A stretch of DNA of 64,000 bases from Granulosicoccus sp947495035 (GTDB lineage: Bacteria; Pseudomonadota; Gammaproteobacteria; Granulosicoccales; Granulosicoccaceae): the NCBI RefSeq assembly GCF_050589605.1, contig NZ_JBNGOO010000013.1; one strand, given 5' to 3'. Positions 1 to 8,158 of the stretch are shown piece by piece. Under the pieces are notes generated by a model. The model worked only from the letters and a program-made list of their open reading frames with translations. It made no database searches and was not told the origin of the DNA. Positions within the stretch are counted from its first letter, which is position 1, and every line of letters begins with the position of its first letter. The translations under genes and the position numbers were made by a program.

Positions 1-2
1 TT

Positions 3-461
3 GATGGTGTGGTAACTACCAATCAACCAGATACGCCGCTTTTTTTCAACCTTGCTCAGACACCACTTTCAACCATAACTCCTCATGCGGAAAAACAGCT
101 CAAAGCCATCAATGCAGCTGCTGACCTGGCGAAGCATTATGGCTCAACGCTGACCCTGGTCGGAGTAACCAGTAACACGCCAAATGAAATCGCTCATTCG
201 CCTGACGAATTCGCTGAAAAACTCGCAGCTTACGCTGAGGCGCGATCACAGGAATTTGGTGTGGATTTCAAGGCGCATTCCACGGTCAGTGTTGATGTGG
301 CTGTGGATCTGGAGAAGAAGCTGAATCAGGCTATTCACGAGATCGGTGCGGACTTGATCGTCATGGCCTCACACGAACCGGGATTTCGCGATTACATTTT
401 CAGATCCCACTCCGAAAATCTGGCGACCCACACTGATCTGTCGGTCATGATCATTCGTTGA
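3..461 (+). CDS. Universal stress protein family, 5'-truncated
   Basis: The frame is open to the window edge and reads Asp-Gly-Val-Val before the first possible internal start (GTG at 9). The Asp-Gly fits the Val-Asp-Gly-Ser motif near the N-terminus of UspA domains, so the true start probably lies upstream. The rest has the Usp pattern: a helix with Ala-rich repeats after about 30 residues, a strand (LTLVGV), and near the C-terminus DLIVMASHEPG followed by a stretch ending in SVMIIR. The usual nucleotide-binding motif G-x2-G-x9-G-S/T is degenerate (SHEPGFRDYIF-RSHSEN), so ATP binding is doubtful. Likely a cytoplasmic stress or transporter-associated Usp protein. Confidence 0.75.
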   Translation, partial: DGVVTTNQPDTPLFFNLAQTPLSTITPHAEKQLKAINAAADLAKHYGSTLTLVGVTSNTPNEIAHSPDEFAEKLAAYAEARSQEFGVDFKAHSTVSVDVAVDLEKKLNQAIHEIGADLIVMASHEPGFRDYIFRSHSENLATHTDLSVMIIR

Positions 462-554
462 TGACGTGTCAGGTCTAACGGTGTCCTTGTCCGGCGTGAT
501 CAATGTCAGCGGCAACTGCGGATGGCGTTTGCGTAACTCGGCGACACTGGAGGC

Positions 555-611
555 TCAGGCACCGCCAGCGTAGATCATTTCTTTCTGTCATTCGAAACCG
601 ATGGATTGCAA
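555..611 (-). pseudogene. Decayed C-terminal remnant of a phosphodiesterase copy
   Basis: Read on the minus strand this segment gives Ser-Ile-Gly-Phe-Glu-stop-Gln-Lys-Glu-Met-Ile-Tyr-Ala-Gly-Gly-Ala-stop. It aligns without gaps to the last 15 residues and stop of the intact phosphodiesterase next door (Ser-Ile-Asp-Phe-Glu-Arg-Gln-Asp-Glu-Val-Val-Tyr-Leu-Gly-Ser-Asp). An in-frame TGA stands where the intact gene has CGA. Homology fades upstream of about 611. It is most simply a remnant of a tandem duplication or of a lost paralog; the match is short, hence moderate confidence. Confidence 0.45.
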
Positions 612-648
612 GTCGAAAGGTTTCCCGGTCCGGCGTGATCCCGGAGGT

Positions 649-1458
649 TCAGTCAGAGCCCAGGTAGACGACTTCATCCTGTCGTTCGAAATCGATGGAA
701 TGAATGACGGTGGATTCATCGTTGATCAACATCACGTTGTAATGCCTTTCCAGCGGCCCTGTGGCGAATCGCGGTTGAGGTTGTTCAACACCTGGCCACA
801 GCGCTCTGGCAGTGCCGCGGTTGGCAGATAGCGGTACACCGTGGAGGCTGCCACTGAGAGTGAAATGACAATGACCGAAGGCGATGTGGCGCACGATGTC
901 CCGGTATTTACCGATGAGCGTGCGAAAGCTGGAGCCGTTCAGCAAACCGATACTGTCGGCACTCAAGACATGCACTGGTGTCGGGTTGTGATGCATGAAA
1001 AGCCAGGCAGGTGTGTTGTCAGCCTGTGCCGAACTCAGAGTCGCGTCGAGCCAGGCGGAACGATCCTCGCAGAAGTGGCCTGTATTGGTGCCCGGTTCAT
1101 GGGTGTCGAGATACACGAACAGGCCTGACTCCGTCTTTTCTGCCCACTGTGTGAATCCATTCGAGTCTTTGGGAGTTTCCGGAAAGACGGATTGAAAGAC
1201 CTTGCGATCATCGTGATTCCCGAGCAGCAGACGCAACCGAGGGTCGTCGGCCAAGCCTGCGTCCATCAACAGTTGCCGAAGCTTCAGATAACTTTCGCGA
1301 TCACCATGGTCACTCAGATCTCCGGTGACGACGATCAGATCGGCGTCAGTGTGGAAACGGGCGATGTGACGCAAGGCTGCTTCGCAGGGTTCGATCGAGT
1401 CACAGTTCATGACCGGATCGGGCGAAATGTGAAGATCAGTCAGATGTATGACTTTCAT
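649..1458 (-). CDS. Calcineurin-like metallophosphoesterase (CpdA-type cyclic nucleotide phosphodiesterase)
   Basis: The 269-residue protein has the full metallophosphoesterase motif series: DLHIS at residues 8-12, GDLSDHG around 46-52, GNHDDR around 80-85, FMHHNP around 154-159 and FGHCHF around 194-199. These supply the two-metal site. Length and motif order fit the 3',5'-cAMP phosphodiesterase CpdA and class III phosphodiesterases. No signal peptide, so cytoplasmic. It is monocistronic on the minus strand, and a remnant of a second copy lies just past its 3' end. The substrate (cAMP or a phosphodiester metabolite) cannot be told from sequence. Confidence 0.85.
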   Translation of the reverse strand: MKVIHLTDLHISPDPVMNCDSIEPCEAALRHIARFHTDADLIVVTGDLSDHGDRESYLKLRQLLMDAGLADDPRLRLLLGNHDDRKVFQSVFPETPKDSNGFTQWAEKTESGLFVYLDTHEPGTNTGHFCEDRSAWLDATLSSAQADNTPAWLFMHHNPTPVHVLSADSIGLLNGSSFRTLIGKYRDIVRHIAFGHCHFTLSGSLHGVPLSANRGTARALWPGVEQPQPRFATGPLERHYNVMLINDESTVIHSIDFERQDEVVYLGSD

Positions 1459-1799
1459 CGAGCAGACTCAGAAGAATGTATCGGAGATATCCGCTGCAGG
1501 TCAGCGTCGCTGACCTGATCACGGCCTGAATCATTATAGCCATAGCTGTCTGCTGAACATCACTCGCCGATCAAGGCGAAGCCCGGGTTTGTGGCCATTT
1601 TGTCCTGCACATTGTCTGGCCGCTTGAAAAACCGTCAGGCAAGCAAGAATCGATTTGAACTCCGGAGCGTTGAGAGGTCCATTTAGTGCAGACCAATACA
1701 CCTGATCGTGGCAAAGGTGCATGACCCCGGAACTTTGATGAATCTCTCTCGCAACACATCGGATCTGACCCATGAAGTGATGGGGTGCAAGACTGATCC
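1459..1799. other. Intergenic, divergent promoter region
   Basis: This 341-bp gap separates the divergently transcribed phosphodiesterase and amidohydrolase genes and should hold both promoters. Open frames on either strand here have no recognisable motif and poor start context. No convincing -35/-10 pair, repeat or hairpin was found. Confidence 0.4.
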
Positions 1800-3581
1800 A
1801 TGCCCATGAAGTATGGCTTCCCGACCCGCAAGGGGACTCTGGCGGTTTTGCTTGGTGGATTCCTGATGGCTGGGGGCACTACAATCATCCTGACTGCGAA
1901 CCGACCGACCCTTTTCATCAATGCCCGCATACTGACCATGAACGACGATCGGCCGTTTGCGGATGCGTTGCTGATGAATGGGCGTTACATCTCGGCCGTT
2001 GGCGATCAGCAGTCGCTCGAACAGGAATTACCCTGGCTCACGCGAGTCATCGACCTGCGCGGTAAAAGTGTGGTTCCGGGTTTTGTGGATGCACACAGCC
2101 ACTTTCCCAGTTCCGGTCTGGCCCGGTCCTTTCTGGATCTGACACCGCCTCCTGTTGGAGACGTGAGCAGTCTGGATACCCTGTTACGCCGGGTTGGCGA
2201 GTATGCCGCGAGGCGGCCAAGGGGTGAATGGATTCTGGCCTTCAACTATGATGATGCTTCGTTGGCGGTACAACGACATCCCACACGACAGGAACTTGAT
2301 CGAGTCGCACCGCATCATCCTGTCTATCTGTGGCATCGTTCCGGACACATGGGAGTGGCGAATTCGCAGGCCATGGCGGAGTTGGGACATCAGGACGAAA
2401 GCCATGCGCGTTCGTCCTTCGAGAAGAACAACTTCGAGCCGCAGCGTGACAGTCAGGGACAGCTGACCGGATTGTTGCAGGAAGGGGTTGCTCCCCGCCT
2501 GGGGAGACTGTTGATGAAACTGCCACTCCGCGACCTTCTGAATGCCTTGCTATATGCTCGAGATAGTTACTTGCAGGCCGGTGTGACAACTGTACAGAAC
2601 GGGTTTGCCGACCTGCTGTCCATGCGAATGCTTTTCTGGGCGCAGCGTCTTGGCATCATTCCGCAGCGAATCGTCGTCTGGCCAGCCTATGAGAAGATGG
2701 CGGACAGGATAAGTAGCGAGATCTCTGGCGAACGGCTCGGTACAGCGACAGACGCTCTGCAGAGAGCATTGGACTGGCAGGCCGATCCTGAGTATTTCTC
2801 ACTGTCTGCTCTCAAACTGAGTGTTGATGGAAGCCCACAAGGGCGCACAGCGTGGCTGACTGAGCCTTATCGCTCCACCGGAGGGAAAGCTCCTGATTAC
2901 CGTGGTTTTCCAGCGCTGTCTGCGCAGCGGTTGAAATCTCAGGTGCTCGAGTTCCACCGGGCTGGCGTTCGATTGGCATTGCATGGTAACGGTGATGCTG
3001 CCATCGATCTGATCATTGAAGCGCTCGATGCAGCGCAGTTGCAGTATTACCGGCCCGAGATTGGGCATATCGTGGTACATGCGCAGACAATTCGGGAAGA
3101 TCAGTTACCCCGGCTGAAGCAGCTGGGCGCCACTGTATCCTTTTTTCCGGCACATACCTTCTTCTGGGGCGACTGGTATCGTCAAACCGTACTCGGAGAG
3201 GAGAGGGCAAGACGGATCAGCCCGCTCGCCCTTGCCGATACCTACGAGGTCGCATACTCCCTGCATTCGGATGCTCCCGTGACGCCGGTCAATCCCATGC
3301 AGATACTCTGGAGTGCCAATCGGCGCGAGACATTGAGCGGTCATGTGCTCGGGCCCGAGTTCATCATCAGCAGGGAACGAGCATTGCGTGCCATGACGCT
3401 TGATGCCGCCTCGCAGAATGGTCTGGAGCATGACAGAGGGTCACTGGAGGCTGGCAAGTTGGCGGATATCGTCGTCTTGTCGAGTGACCCCCTGAGCGAA
3501 CCGGATGTGCGCAACATTCGTGTAGAGCGTGTCTGGATCGGTGGCCGAGATGTCTACATGCGTGAAGCCGCATCACGATGA
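1800..3581 (+). CDS. YtcJ-like amidohydrolase (amidohydrolase family 3), membrane-anchored or exported
   Basis: The 593-residue protein starts with a hydrophobic segment (about residues 13-33), suggesting a signal anchor or signal peptide. The metal-dependent hydrolase core follows: an N-terminal beta-sandwich strand set (FINARILTM), the H-x-H motif DAHSH with His99 and His101, later metal or substrate positions in the ALHGNGDAAID and HAQT regions, SLHSDAPV near residue 493, and the returning sandwich part (GKLADIVVLSSDP). This architecture and length match the YtcJ/NfdA-like branch, which hydrolyses N-substituted amides. An exported member is less usual. The substrate is unknown. Transcribed alone, convergent with the ABM gene 23 bp downstream. 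Confidence 0.8.
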   Translation: MPMKYGFPTRKGTLAVLLGGFLMAGGTTIILTANRPTLFINARILTMNDDRPFADALLMNGRYISAVGDQQSLEQELPWLTRVIDLRGKSVVPGFVDAHSHFPSSGLARSFLDLTPPPVGDVSSLDTLLRRVGEYAARRPRGEWILAFNYDDASLAVQRHPTRQELDRVAPHHPVYLWHRSGHMGVANSQAMAELGHQDESHARSSFEKNNFEPQRDSQGQLTGLLQEGVAPRLGRLLMKLPLRDLLNALLYARDSYLQAGVTTVQNGFADLLSMRMLFWAQRLGIIPQRIVVWPAYEKMADRISSEISGERLGTATDALQRALDWQADPEYFSLSALKLSVDGSPQGRTAWLTEPYRSTGGKAPDYRGFPALSAQRLKSQVLEFHRAGVRLALHGNGDAAIDLIIEALDAAQLQYYRPEIGHIVVHAQTIREDQLPRLKQLGATVSFFPAHTFFWGDWYRQTVLGEERARRISPLALADTYEVAYSLHSDAPVTPVNPMQILWSANRRETLSGHVLGPEFIISRERALRAMTLDAASQNGLEHDRGSLEAGKLADIVVLSSDPLSEPDVRNIRVERVWIGGRDVYMREAASR

Positions 3582-3604
3582 GTGCGGCGCTGGATTCTTC
3601 CTGT

Positions 3605-3931
3605 CTAGAGAGTCTGGCCGCGAGGTGACGTGGGCCGGTCGGCAGTGCTGAGTTGATTGAACACGGTGACCTCCTTCGATTCGAACATGTGCTGTGTCTG
3701 TTGATCGAATGCCCTGAAATGTGGCGAATCCAGATGCAGGTCGAAGGCTGCAGCATCGGCATAGATTTCATACAGAAATATGTCGCCTGGACGAGTCGAG
3801 TCAGTGCAAACATCGAATTGGTGGCAGCCGACTTCACTGCGCAGTGATTCGGATGCATTCTGAATCATCAGCTCCGTGAAGCTCTGCAGATGGTCGGTCT
3901 TGATACGGAACCGGACGGTGACAACATGCAT
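3605..3931 (-). CDS. Antibiotic biosynthesis monooxygenase (ABM)/YgiN-like protein
   Basis: A small (108 aa) ferredoxin-like ABM-fold protein: HVVTVRFRIK starts strand 1, EVGCHQFDVCTD and DIFLYEIYAD are the family's middle strands, and HLDSPHFRAF the characteristic helix. Relatives include quinol monooxygenase YgiN and heme-degrading or autoinducer-processing proteins. ATG 3931 is preferred because the domain begins right after it; a TTG at 3964 would add 11 unstructured residues. It lies 50 bp downstream of dctM on the same strand, so it may be the last gene of the TRAP operon. The substrate is unknown. Confidence 0.75.
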   Translation of the reverse strand: MHVVTVRFRIKTDHLQSFTELMIQNASESLRSEVGCHQFDVCTDSTRPGDIFLYEIYADAAAFDLHLDSPHFRAFDQQTQHMFESKEVTVFNQLSTADRPTSPRGQTL

Positions 3932-4014
3932 GGGATCGTTCTCGTGTGTGCAAGCGTTTGACAAAGCTTGAAAGGGACGGTTGACGCAAGTTCATCGCCC
4001 GGAAAAATGGGTAT

Positions 4015-5298
4015 TCAGCGAAACAGATGAACCATGGTCATCGACACGGCAGGGAAATAGGTGACCAGTACCAGGGTTGTTATTGCTGCCAGGTAGAGTA
4101 ATCCCATCTTTCGGGCAATGGACAATACTCCGACCCCGGAAATGCGCGACGCCACATACAATGTCGCTCCGACCGGTGGAGTGAACAGGCCGACAGCGAC
4201 ATTGCAAGTCATGATGACCCCCAGATGTACCGGATCGACCCCAAAGCTCTGGGCGGTTGGCAGGAAGAGCGGAGCAGTCAGCAGAATTGCCGGAACCGGG
4301 TCGAGAACCAAGCCCAGGATCAGCAGTACGATATTGACCAGCAGCAGAAAAACCGCCGTGCTTGATGACAAGTCCTGGACGAAGCTCACCAGTATCTGCG
4401 GCATCTGTTCCAGCGTGATGAGCCAGCCCAGAACAGTCGTCGCGCCAATGACCACCATGACAGTGGCACTGGTGACAAAGGCATCAACCATGAGTCCGGG
4501 CAAGTCGCGAATCCGGAAGTCACGATAGATGAATATGGTGACGAGCAAGCCATAGACCACCGCCAGGGCTGCGGCCTCTGTTGGCGTGACCCAGCCGGAG
4601 AATATACCGCCCAGAATGAGCACCGGCATCAATAACGCAGGTGCGGTTCCGATGAAAGAGGACCAGAGTTCGGCTCGGGTAGTCGTTCGTCCACCGGGAT
4701 CACAACCGCTGGACTTTCCGACGTGGAAGCATACGGCCATGAATGCAAGGCCGAACATGGCGCCGGGTACGATGCCGGCCAGGAAGAGATCTGCTACCGA
4801 TACATTGCCGACAAAGCCGTAGATGAGCATGGGAATCGAAGGCGGAATGATGATACCGATGGTGCCGGCAGCGGCGACGAGACCGGCTGCAAATCCCGGG
4901 GTGTAACCCTGTCTTGCCATGTTCTTGATCATGACTGAGCCGATGGCGGCGCTGTCGGCAATGGCTGAACCGGAAATACCCCCGAAAATCATGGATGCAC
5001 CGACGACGACCATGCCCAGGCCTCCCGGCATGAAGCCGCAGGCCGCGCGGGCAAATCCGATGATGCGCAATCCGACCCCGCCGCGGCTCATGAGCTCGCC
5101 TGCGACGATGAACAGGGGAATGGCCAGGAAATGATTGGGCTCGACCCCACCGATGAAGTTCAGATACAGGGCCTGCAGTGGATAACCCAGATCAAAAACC
5201 AGAATGGGGAGTACGGCAGTCAGCAAGATGGCCCAGACCAGGGGTATACCCAGAAAAACCGTGATCAGGAATATGGAAACAACAAAGAGCAGAATCAT
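4015..5298 (-). CDS. dctM: TRAP transporter large permease (DctM)
   Basis: The 427-residue, strongly hydrophobic protein has about 11-12 membrane segments and DctM signatures such as FGGISGSAIADSAAIGSVMI (about 110-130), PPSIPMLIYG around 153 and, late in the protein, FTPPVGATLY. It forms the Na+-coupled membrane channel of a tripartite ATP-independent periplasmic transporter. Its ATG overlaps the dctQ stop by 4 nt, showing translational coupling. The substrate is probably a carboxylate or sugar acid, judging from the neighbouring dehydrogenases. Confidence 0.95.
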   Translation of the reverse strand: MILLFVVSIFLITVFLGIPLVWAILLTAVLPILVFDLGYPLQALYLNFIGGVEPNHFLAIPLFIVAGELMSRGGVGLRIIGFARAACGFMPGGLGMVVVGASMIFGGISGSAIADSAAIGSVMIKNMARQGYTPGFAAGLVAAAGTIGIIIPPSIPMLIYGFVGNVSVADLFLAGIVPGAMFGLAFMAVCFHVGKSSGCDPGGRTTTRAELWSSFIGTAPALLMPVLILGGIFSGWVTPTEAAALAVVYGLLVTIFIYRDFRIRDLPGLMVDAFVTSATVMVVIGATTVLGWLITLEQMPQILVSFVQDLSSSTAVFLLLVNIVLLILGLVLDPVPAILLTAPLFLPTAQSFGVDPVHLGVIMTCNVAVGLFTPPVGATLYVASRISGVGVLSIARKMGLLYLAAITTLVLVTYFPAVSMTMVHLFR

Positions 5299-5843
5299 GT
5301 GGCGTTGCCTGCTTCAGTGCCCGTGTCCGGAGATGGTCGGGACGGATGAGTGGGATCGTTGGAGTGCTTCACATCGATGACAGTGTTGAACAGATGAAAC
5401 ACCAGGCAAAGCAGCATGCCGGCCGGCATCGAGGCATACAGAAATCCTACCGGCAGATACAGCACGGTTGTGCGTTGTGCCCAGGTGTGCGTAGAGATGG
5501 AGTAGCCCGTCACGACCAGGCTGATCATCATGAGCGCGACAATGAGGTTGATCAACGTTGACAGGTGATAACGAGCACTACGAGGTAACAGGCTGTCGAC
5601 GATTTCGGTCACTCTCATATGTGCTCCGCGTGCCACCGCAGCAGCGCATCCCAGAAATGTGCTCCACAGCAGCAGAAAAGCGGTGACTTCCAGAGACCAT
5701 GCCAGGTCAAAGCCTGCGGCACTGCGCAGGGTTGCATTGACAAAGACCAGGGTGACAATGAAAGCGCCCGATAGCACCAGGGCATAGTCAATGACCCGGC
5801 TCAGCGTTGTCAGGACAGGTGGATAATATGGTCGATAATCCAT
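5295..5843 (-). CDS. dctQ: TRAP transporter small permease (DctQ)
   Basis: The 182-residue protein has four predicted membrane helices and the family sequence SLEVTAFLLLWSTFLGCAAAVARGAHMRV in its centre (about 45-73). It is the small membrane subunit that pairs with DctM. It has an AGGA ribosome site just before ATG 5843, sits 70 bp after dctP, and overlaps dctM by 4 nt. Gene order P-Q-M is standard. Confidence 0.92.
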   Translation of the reverse strand: MDYRPYYPPVLTTLSRVIDYALVLSGAFIVTLVFVNATLRSAAGFDLAWSLEVTAFLLLWSTFLGCAAAVARGAHMRVTEIVDSLLPRSARYHLSTLINLIVALMMISLVVTGYSISTHTWAQRTTVLYLPVGFLYASMPAGMLLCLVFHLFNTVIDVKHSNDPTHPSRPSPDTGTEAGNAT

Positions 5844-5913
5844 GCCGGTTTCCTCGAGGAATCGAAAAGCCGAAGCAGGTCATGCTCCGGCATTGGCAAC
5901 GTCTGGCAGAGAT

Positions 5914-6912
5914 CTACTGCGCTGGTTTCATTTCCCGAACCGCGGCGGTATCGGCCAGGACACGATCAACTGCTTCAGCGCCGTAGACTCCTCGGGCCTT
6001 GTCATACACCGAGGCGACCGCGTCGCGAAAGGGCGCGATGTCGGGCGTGGTGACCGTGGCACCCTCTGCCTTCATTTCCTCGAGTTGTTGTTCCACGGAG
6101 TTCTTGACGAGATCGCGACTGAATGCTGCAGCCTCTTCGCTGGCCTTCTGAATGGCGGCCTTGTCTTCATCCGAAAATGACTGCCAGGCCTTCTCGGATA
6201 CGGTCAGGGGCAACGGGCTGTAGACATGTCGGGTCAGCGTGATGTAAGGGGCAACTTCATGAAATCGCAATGATTTGATGGTGTCCACCGGATTTTCCTG
6301 TCCGTTGACGGTGCCTTGCTGTATCGCCAGGTAGACGTCCGTGATGGGCATGACCACGGTCTGGAAACCGATGGCCTCCATGCTCCAGCGGATCATGTCG
6401 TTGGGGAAGACACGCATTTTCATCTTCTGCGCATCGGTTGGAGAGTTCAGTGGTTCGGAGGTGGTGAAACTGCGGAACCCCGCCTCCCAGGTGGAGAGTA
6501 CGCGGAAGCCGACCTCGGGCAGTTTGGCGAATTCTTCCTGTAGCCACTCGGAATTGTCATAAAACTCCCAGCCCTGTTCATAGGTATCGAGCAGAAAAGG
6601 CATGGCCATCAGATTCAGGGAAGTCAGATGTGTCGCGTACGAGCCCACGGCCGATACGGTGAAATCGACGCCACCCAGTTGCAATTGCTCGATGGCCTTG
6701 GGGTCATTGGCCAGTTGGCCGGCGGGAAATATGCGAACGGTGTATCGACCATCGGTATAGTCGGAAACCTTCTCCGCGAACAGTTCTGCCGCTGCCTGGC
6801 GCGAACCACCGGGATTGTCTGTATGGCTGAACTTGAGAACGGTGGCAGCGTGTAACGACGTGCTGAGGGCGAGTAGAGTGGTAGCGGCGAGTAGGCCGAG
6901 TCTGACTTTCAT
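5914..6912 (-). CDS. dctP: TRAP transporter periplasmic substrate-binding protein (DctP)
   Basis: The 332-residue protein opens with a Sec signal peptide (MKVRLGLLAATTLLALSTSLHA, cleaved before residue 23-24) and continues with the DctP fold: LKFSHTDNPGGSRQAAAELF, the conserved GQLANDPKAIEQLQLGGVDF block and the MRVFPNDMIRWSMEAIGFQ segment carrying the Arg that usually binds a carboxylate (Arg in KMRVF). It is the first gene of the TRAP operon, with a GGAG ribosome site, and is divergent from the dehydrogenase operon across a GTATAC-containing palindrome. Confidence 0.95.
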   Translation of the reverse strand: MKVRLGLLAATTLLALSTSLHAATVLKFSHTDNPGGSRQAAAELFAEKVSDYTDGRYTVRIFPAGQLANDPKAIEQLQLGGVDFTVSAVGSYATHLTSLNLMAMPFLLDTYEQGWEFYDNSEWLQEEFAKLPEVGFRVLSTWEAGFRSFTTSEPLNSPTDAQKMKMRVFPNDMIRWSMEAIGFQTVVMPITDVYLAIQQGTVNGQENPVDTIKSLRFHEVAPYITLTRHVYSPLPLTVSEKAWQSFSDEDKAAIQKASEEAAAFSRDLVKNSVEQQLEEMKAEGATVTTPDIAPFRDAVASVYDKARGVYGAEAVDRVLADTAAVREMKPAQ

Positions 6913-6962
6913 GATGCGCTCCTTTGGGCGGTGCCTGGAAGATGTCTCTGGATTTTTGTTGT

Positions 6963-6982
6963 TGTATGCGATAACGTATACA
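6963..6982. promoter_or_regulatory. Palindromic operator candidate for the GntR/FCD regulator
   Basis: TGTATGCGATAACGTATACA forms an imperfect palindrome with 8 of 10 base pairs matching (TGTATnCGnT, then AnCGnATACA). It lies in the divergent gap between the TRAP operon and the dehydrogenase-oxidoreductase-GntR operon. FadR/FCD-subfamily GntR proteins often bind short GTATAC-centred palindromes, and the cluster's own GntR gene is at 9177. The position suits control of both arms. Confidence 0.5.
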
Positions 6983-7066
6983 TTAAATTACGCGCAGTCA
7001 ACCGGCTGAGTGCTTTTGATCAGTTCGCCGAACAGCGAATTTTCGTGAAGTTGATGGAGAGTGGTA

Positions 7067-8158
7067 ATGCCCAGTTCGTTCGAGATAGCCGTATTTGATG
7101 GTGACGGCATAGGTCCGGAAATTACAAGTCCGACTCTTCGCATCCTGCAACAGCTCAGTCGTGACTCGTCGAGCTATGATCTTGATTTCAATCGATTGCC
7201 TGCTGGCGCCAATCTGTATGCCAGTACCGGTGAGTCATTGCCCGAAGCCTCGCTCGAGGGGGCCAGAAAAGCCGATGCGATCCTGTTGTCGGCCATGGGC
7301 ATGCCTTCGATTCGCAAGCCTGATGGCACCGAGATTTCCCCGCAGCTGGATCTGCGAAACGAGCTGGACCTGTTCGCGGGGGTGCGTCCCGTGCGAATCA
7401 GTCCCGGCCAGAGAACGCCATTGAAGCTCGATGGGGGGCAATCGGTGGATTTCGTGCTGGTTCGCGAGAGCACCGAAGGCCTGTTCTACAGCCGTGGAAC
7501 CGGTGAGGTCGGGCCGGACGAGGCTCGCGAAACGCTTCTCATCACGCGCAAGACCAGTGAGAAGCTGTTTCGTTTTGCCTTCGATCTCGCCAGACAGCGT
7601 CAGGCTGCCGGGCGGGGCGAAGGACGGGTCACCTGCGTCGACAAGGCCAATGTGTTCAGGTCGTTTGCCTTCTTTCGCGAGATCTTCGATGGAGAGGCGA
7701 AGCGCTATCCGGAGCTGCAGTCGGATCATGCCTATGTCGATGCCACCGCCTTGTGGATGGTGGAGAAGCCTTGGATCTTCGATGTCATGGTGACCGAGAA
7801 CATGTTCGGTGACATCCTGTCCGATCTTGGAGCAGGTCTGATGGGCGGTCTGGGCCTGGCGCCTTCCGCTGATATCGGAGATGATCATGCCGTATTCCAG
7901 CCATGCCATGGCTCGGCTCCCGATATCGTCGGTCAGGGAGTGGCCAATCCCTTTGCGATGATCCTGTCAGCGGCGATGATGCTCGACTGGCTGGGCCAGC
8001 GCCACGATCAGGCGGCCATGGTGAGTGATGGCAATCGATTGAGAGATGCAGTTTACGCGGTGATTGCCGACGGACAGATGACCACGCGGGATCTCGGAGG
8101 CAACAGTTCGACCGAGGAGGCTGCAGGAGCCGTCATGGAAAAACTGGAAGAAGGCTGA
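7067..8158 (+). CDS. Isocitrate/isopropylmalate dehydrogenase family enzyme
   Basis: The 363-residue protein shows the beta-decarboxylating dehydrogenase family series: FDGDGIGPEI at the start, the nucleotide and substrate region PDG-TEISPQLDLRNELDLFAGVRPVR, RESTEGLFYSRG (substrate Arg and Glu), VDKANVFRS (catalytic Lys), MVTENMFGDILSDLGAGLMGGLG (metal Asp residues) and FQPCHGSAPDI (cofactor loop). It should oxidatively decarboxylate a 2-hydroxyacid with NAD(P) (tartrate/malate/isopropylmalate-like). It sits outside any leucine operon next to a TRAP transporter, so a catabolic hydroxyacid is more likely than isopropylmalate. ATG 7067 follows GGAGA by 6 nt; GTG 7061 is the alternative. Confidence 0.85.
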   Translation: MPSSFEIAVFDGDGIGPEITSPTLRILQQLSRDSSSYDLDFNRLPAGANLYASTGESLPEASLEGARKADAILLSAMGMPSIRKPDGTEISPQLDLRNELDLFAGVRPVRISPGQRTPLKLDGGQSVDFVLVRESTEGLFYSRGTGEVGPDEARETLLITRKTSEKLFRFAFDLARQRQAAGRGEGRVTCVDKANVFRSFAFFREIFDGEAKRYPELQSDHAYVDATALWMVEKPWIFDVMVTENMFGDILSDLGAGLMGGLGLAPSADIGDDHAVFQPCHGSAPDIVGQGVANPFAMILSAAMMLDWLGQRHDQAAMVSDGNRLRDAVYAVIADGQMTTRDLGGNSSTEEAAGAVMEKLEEG

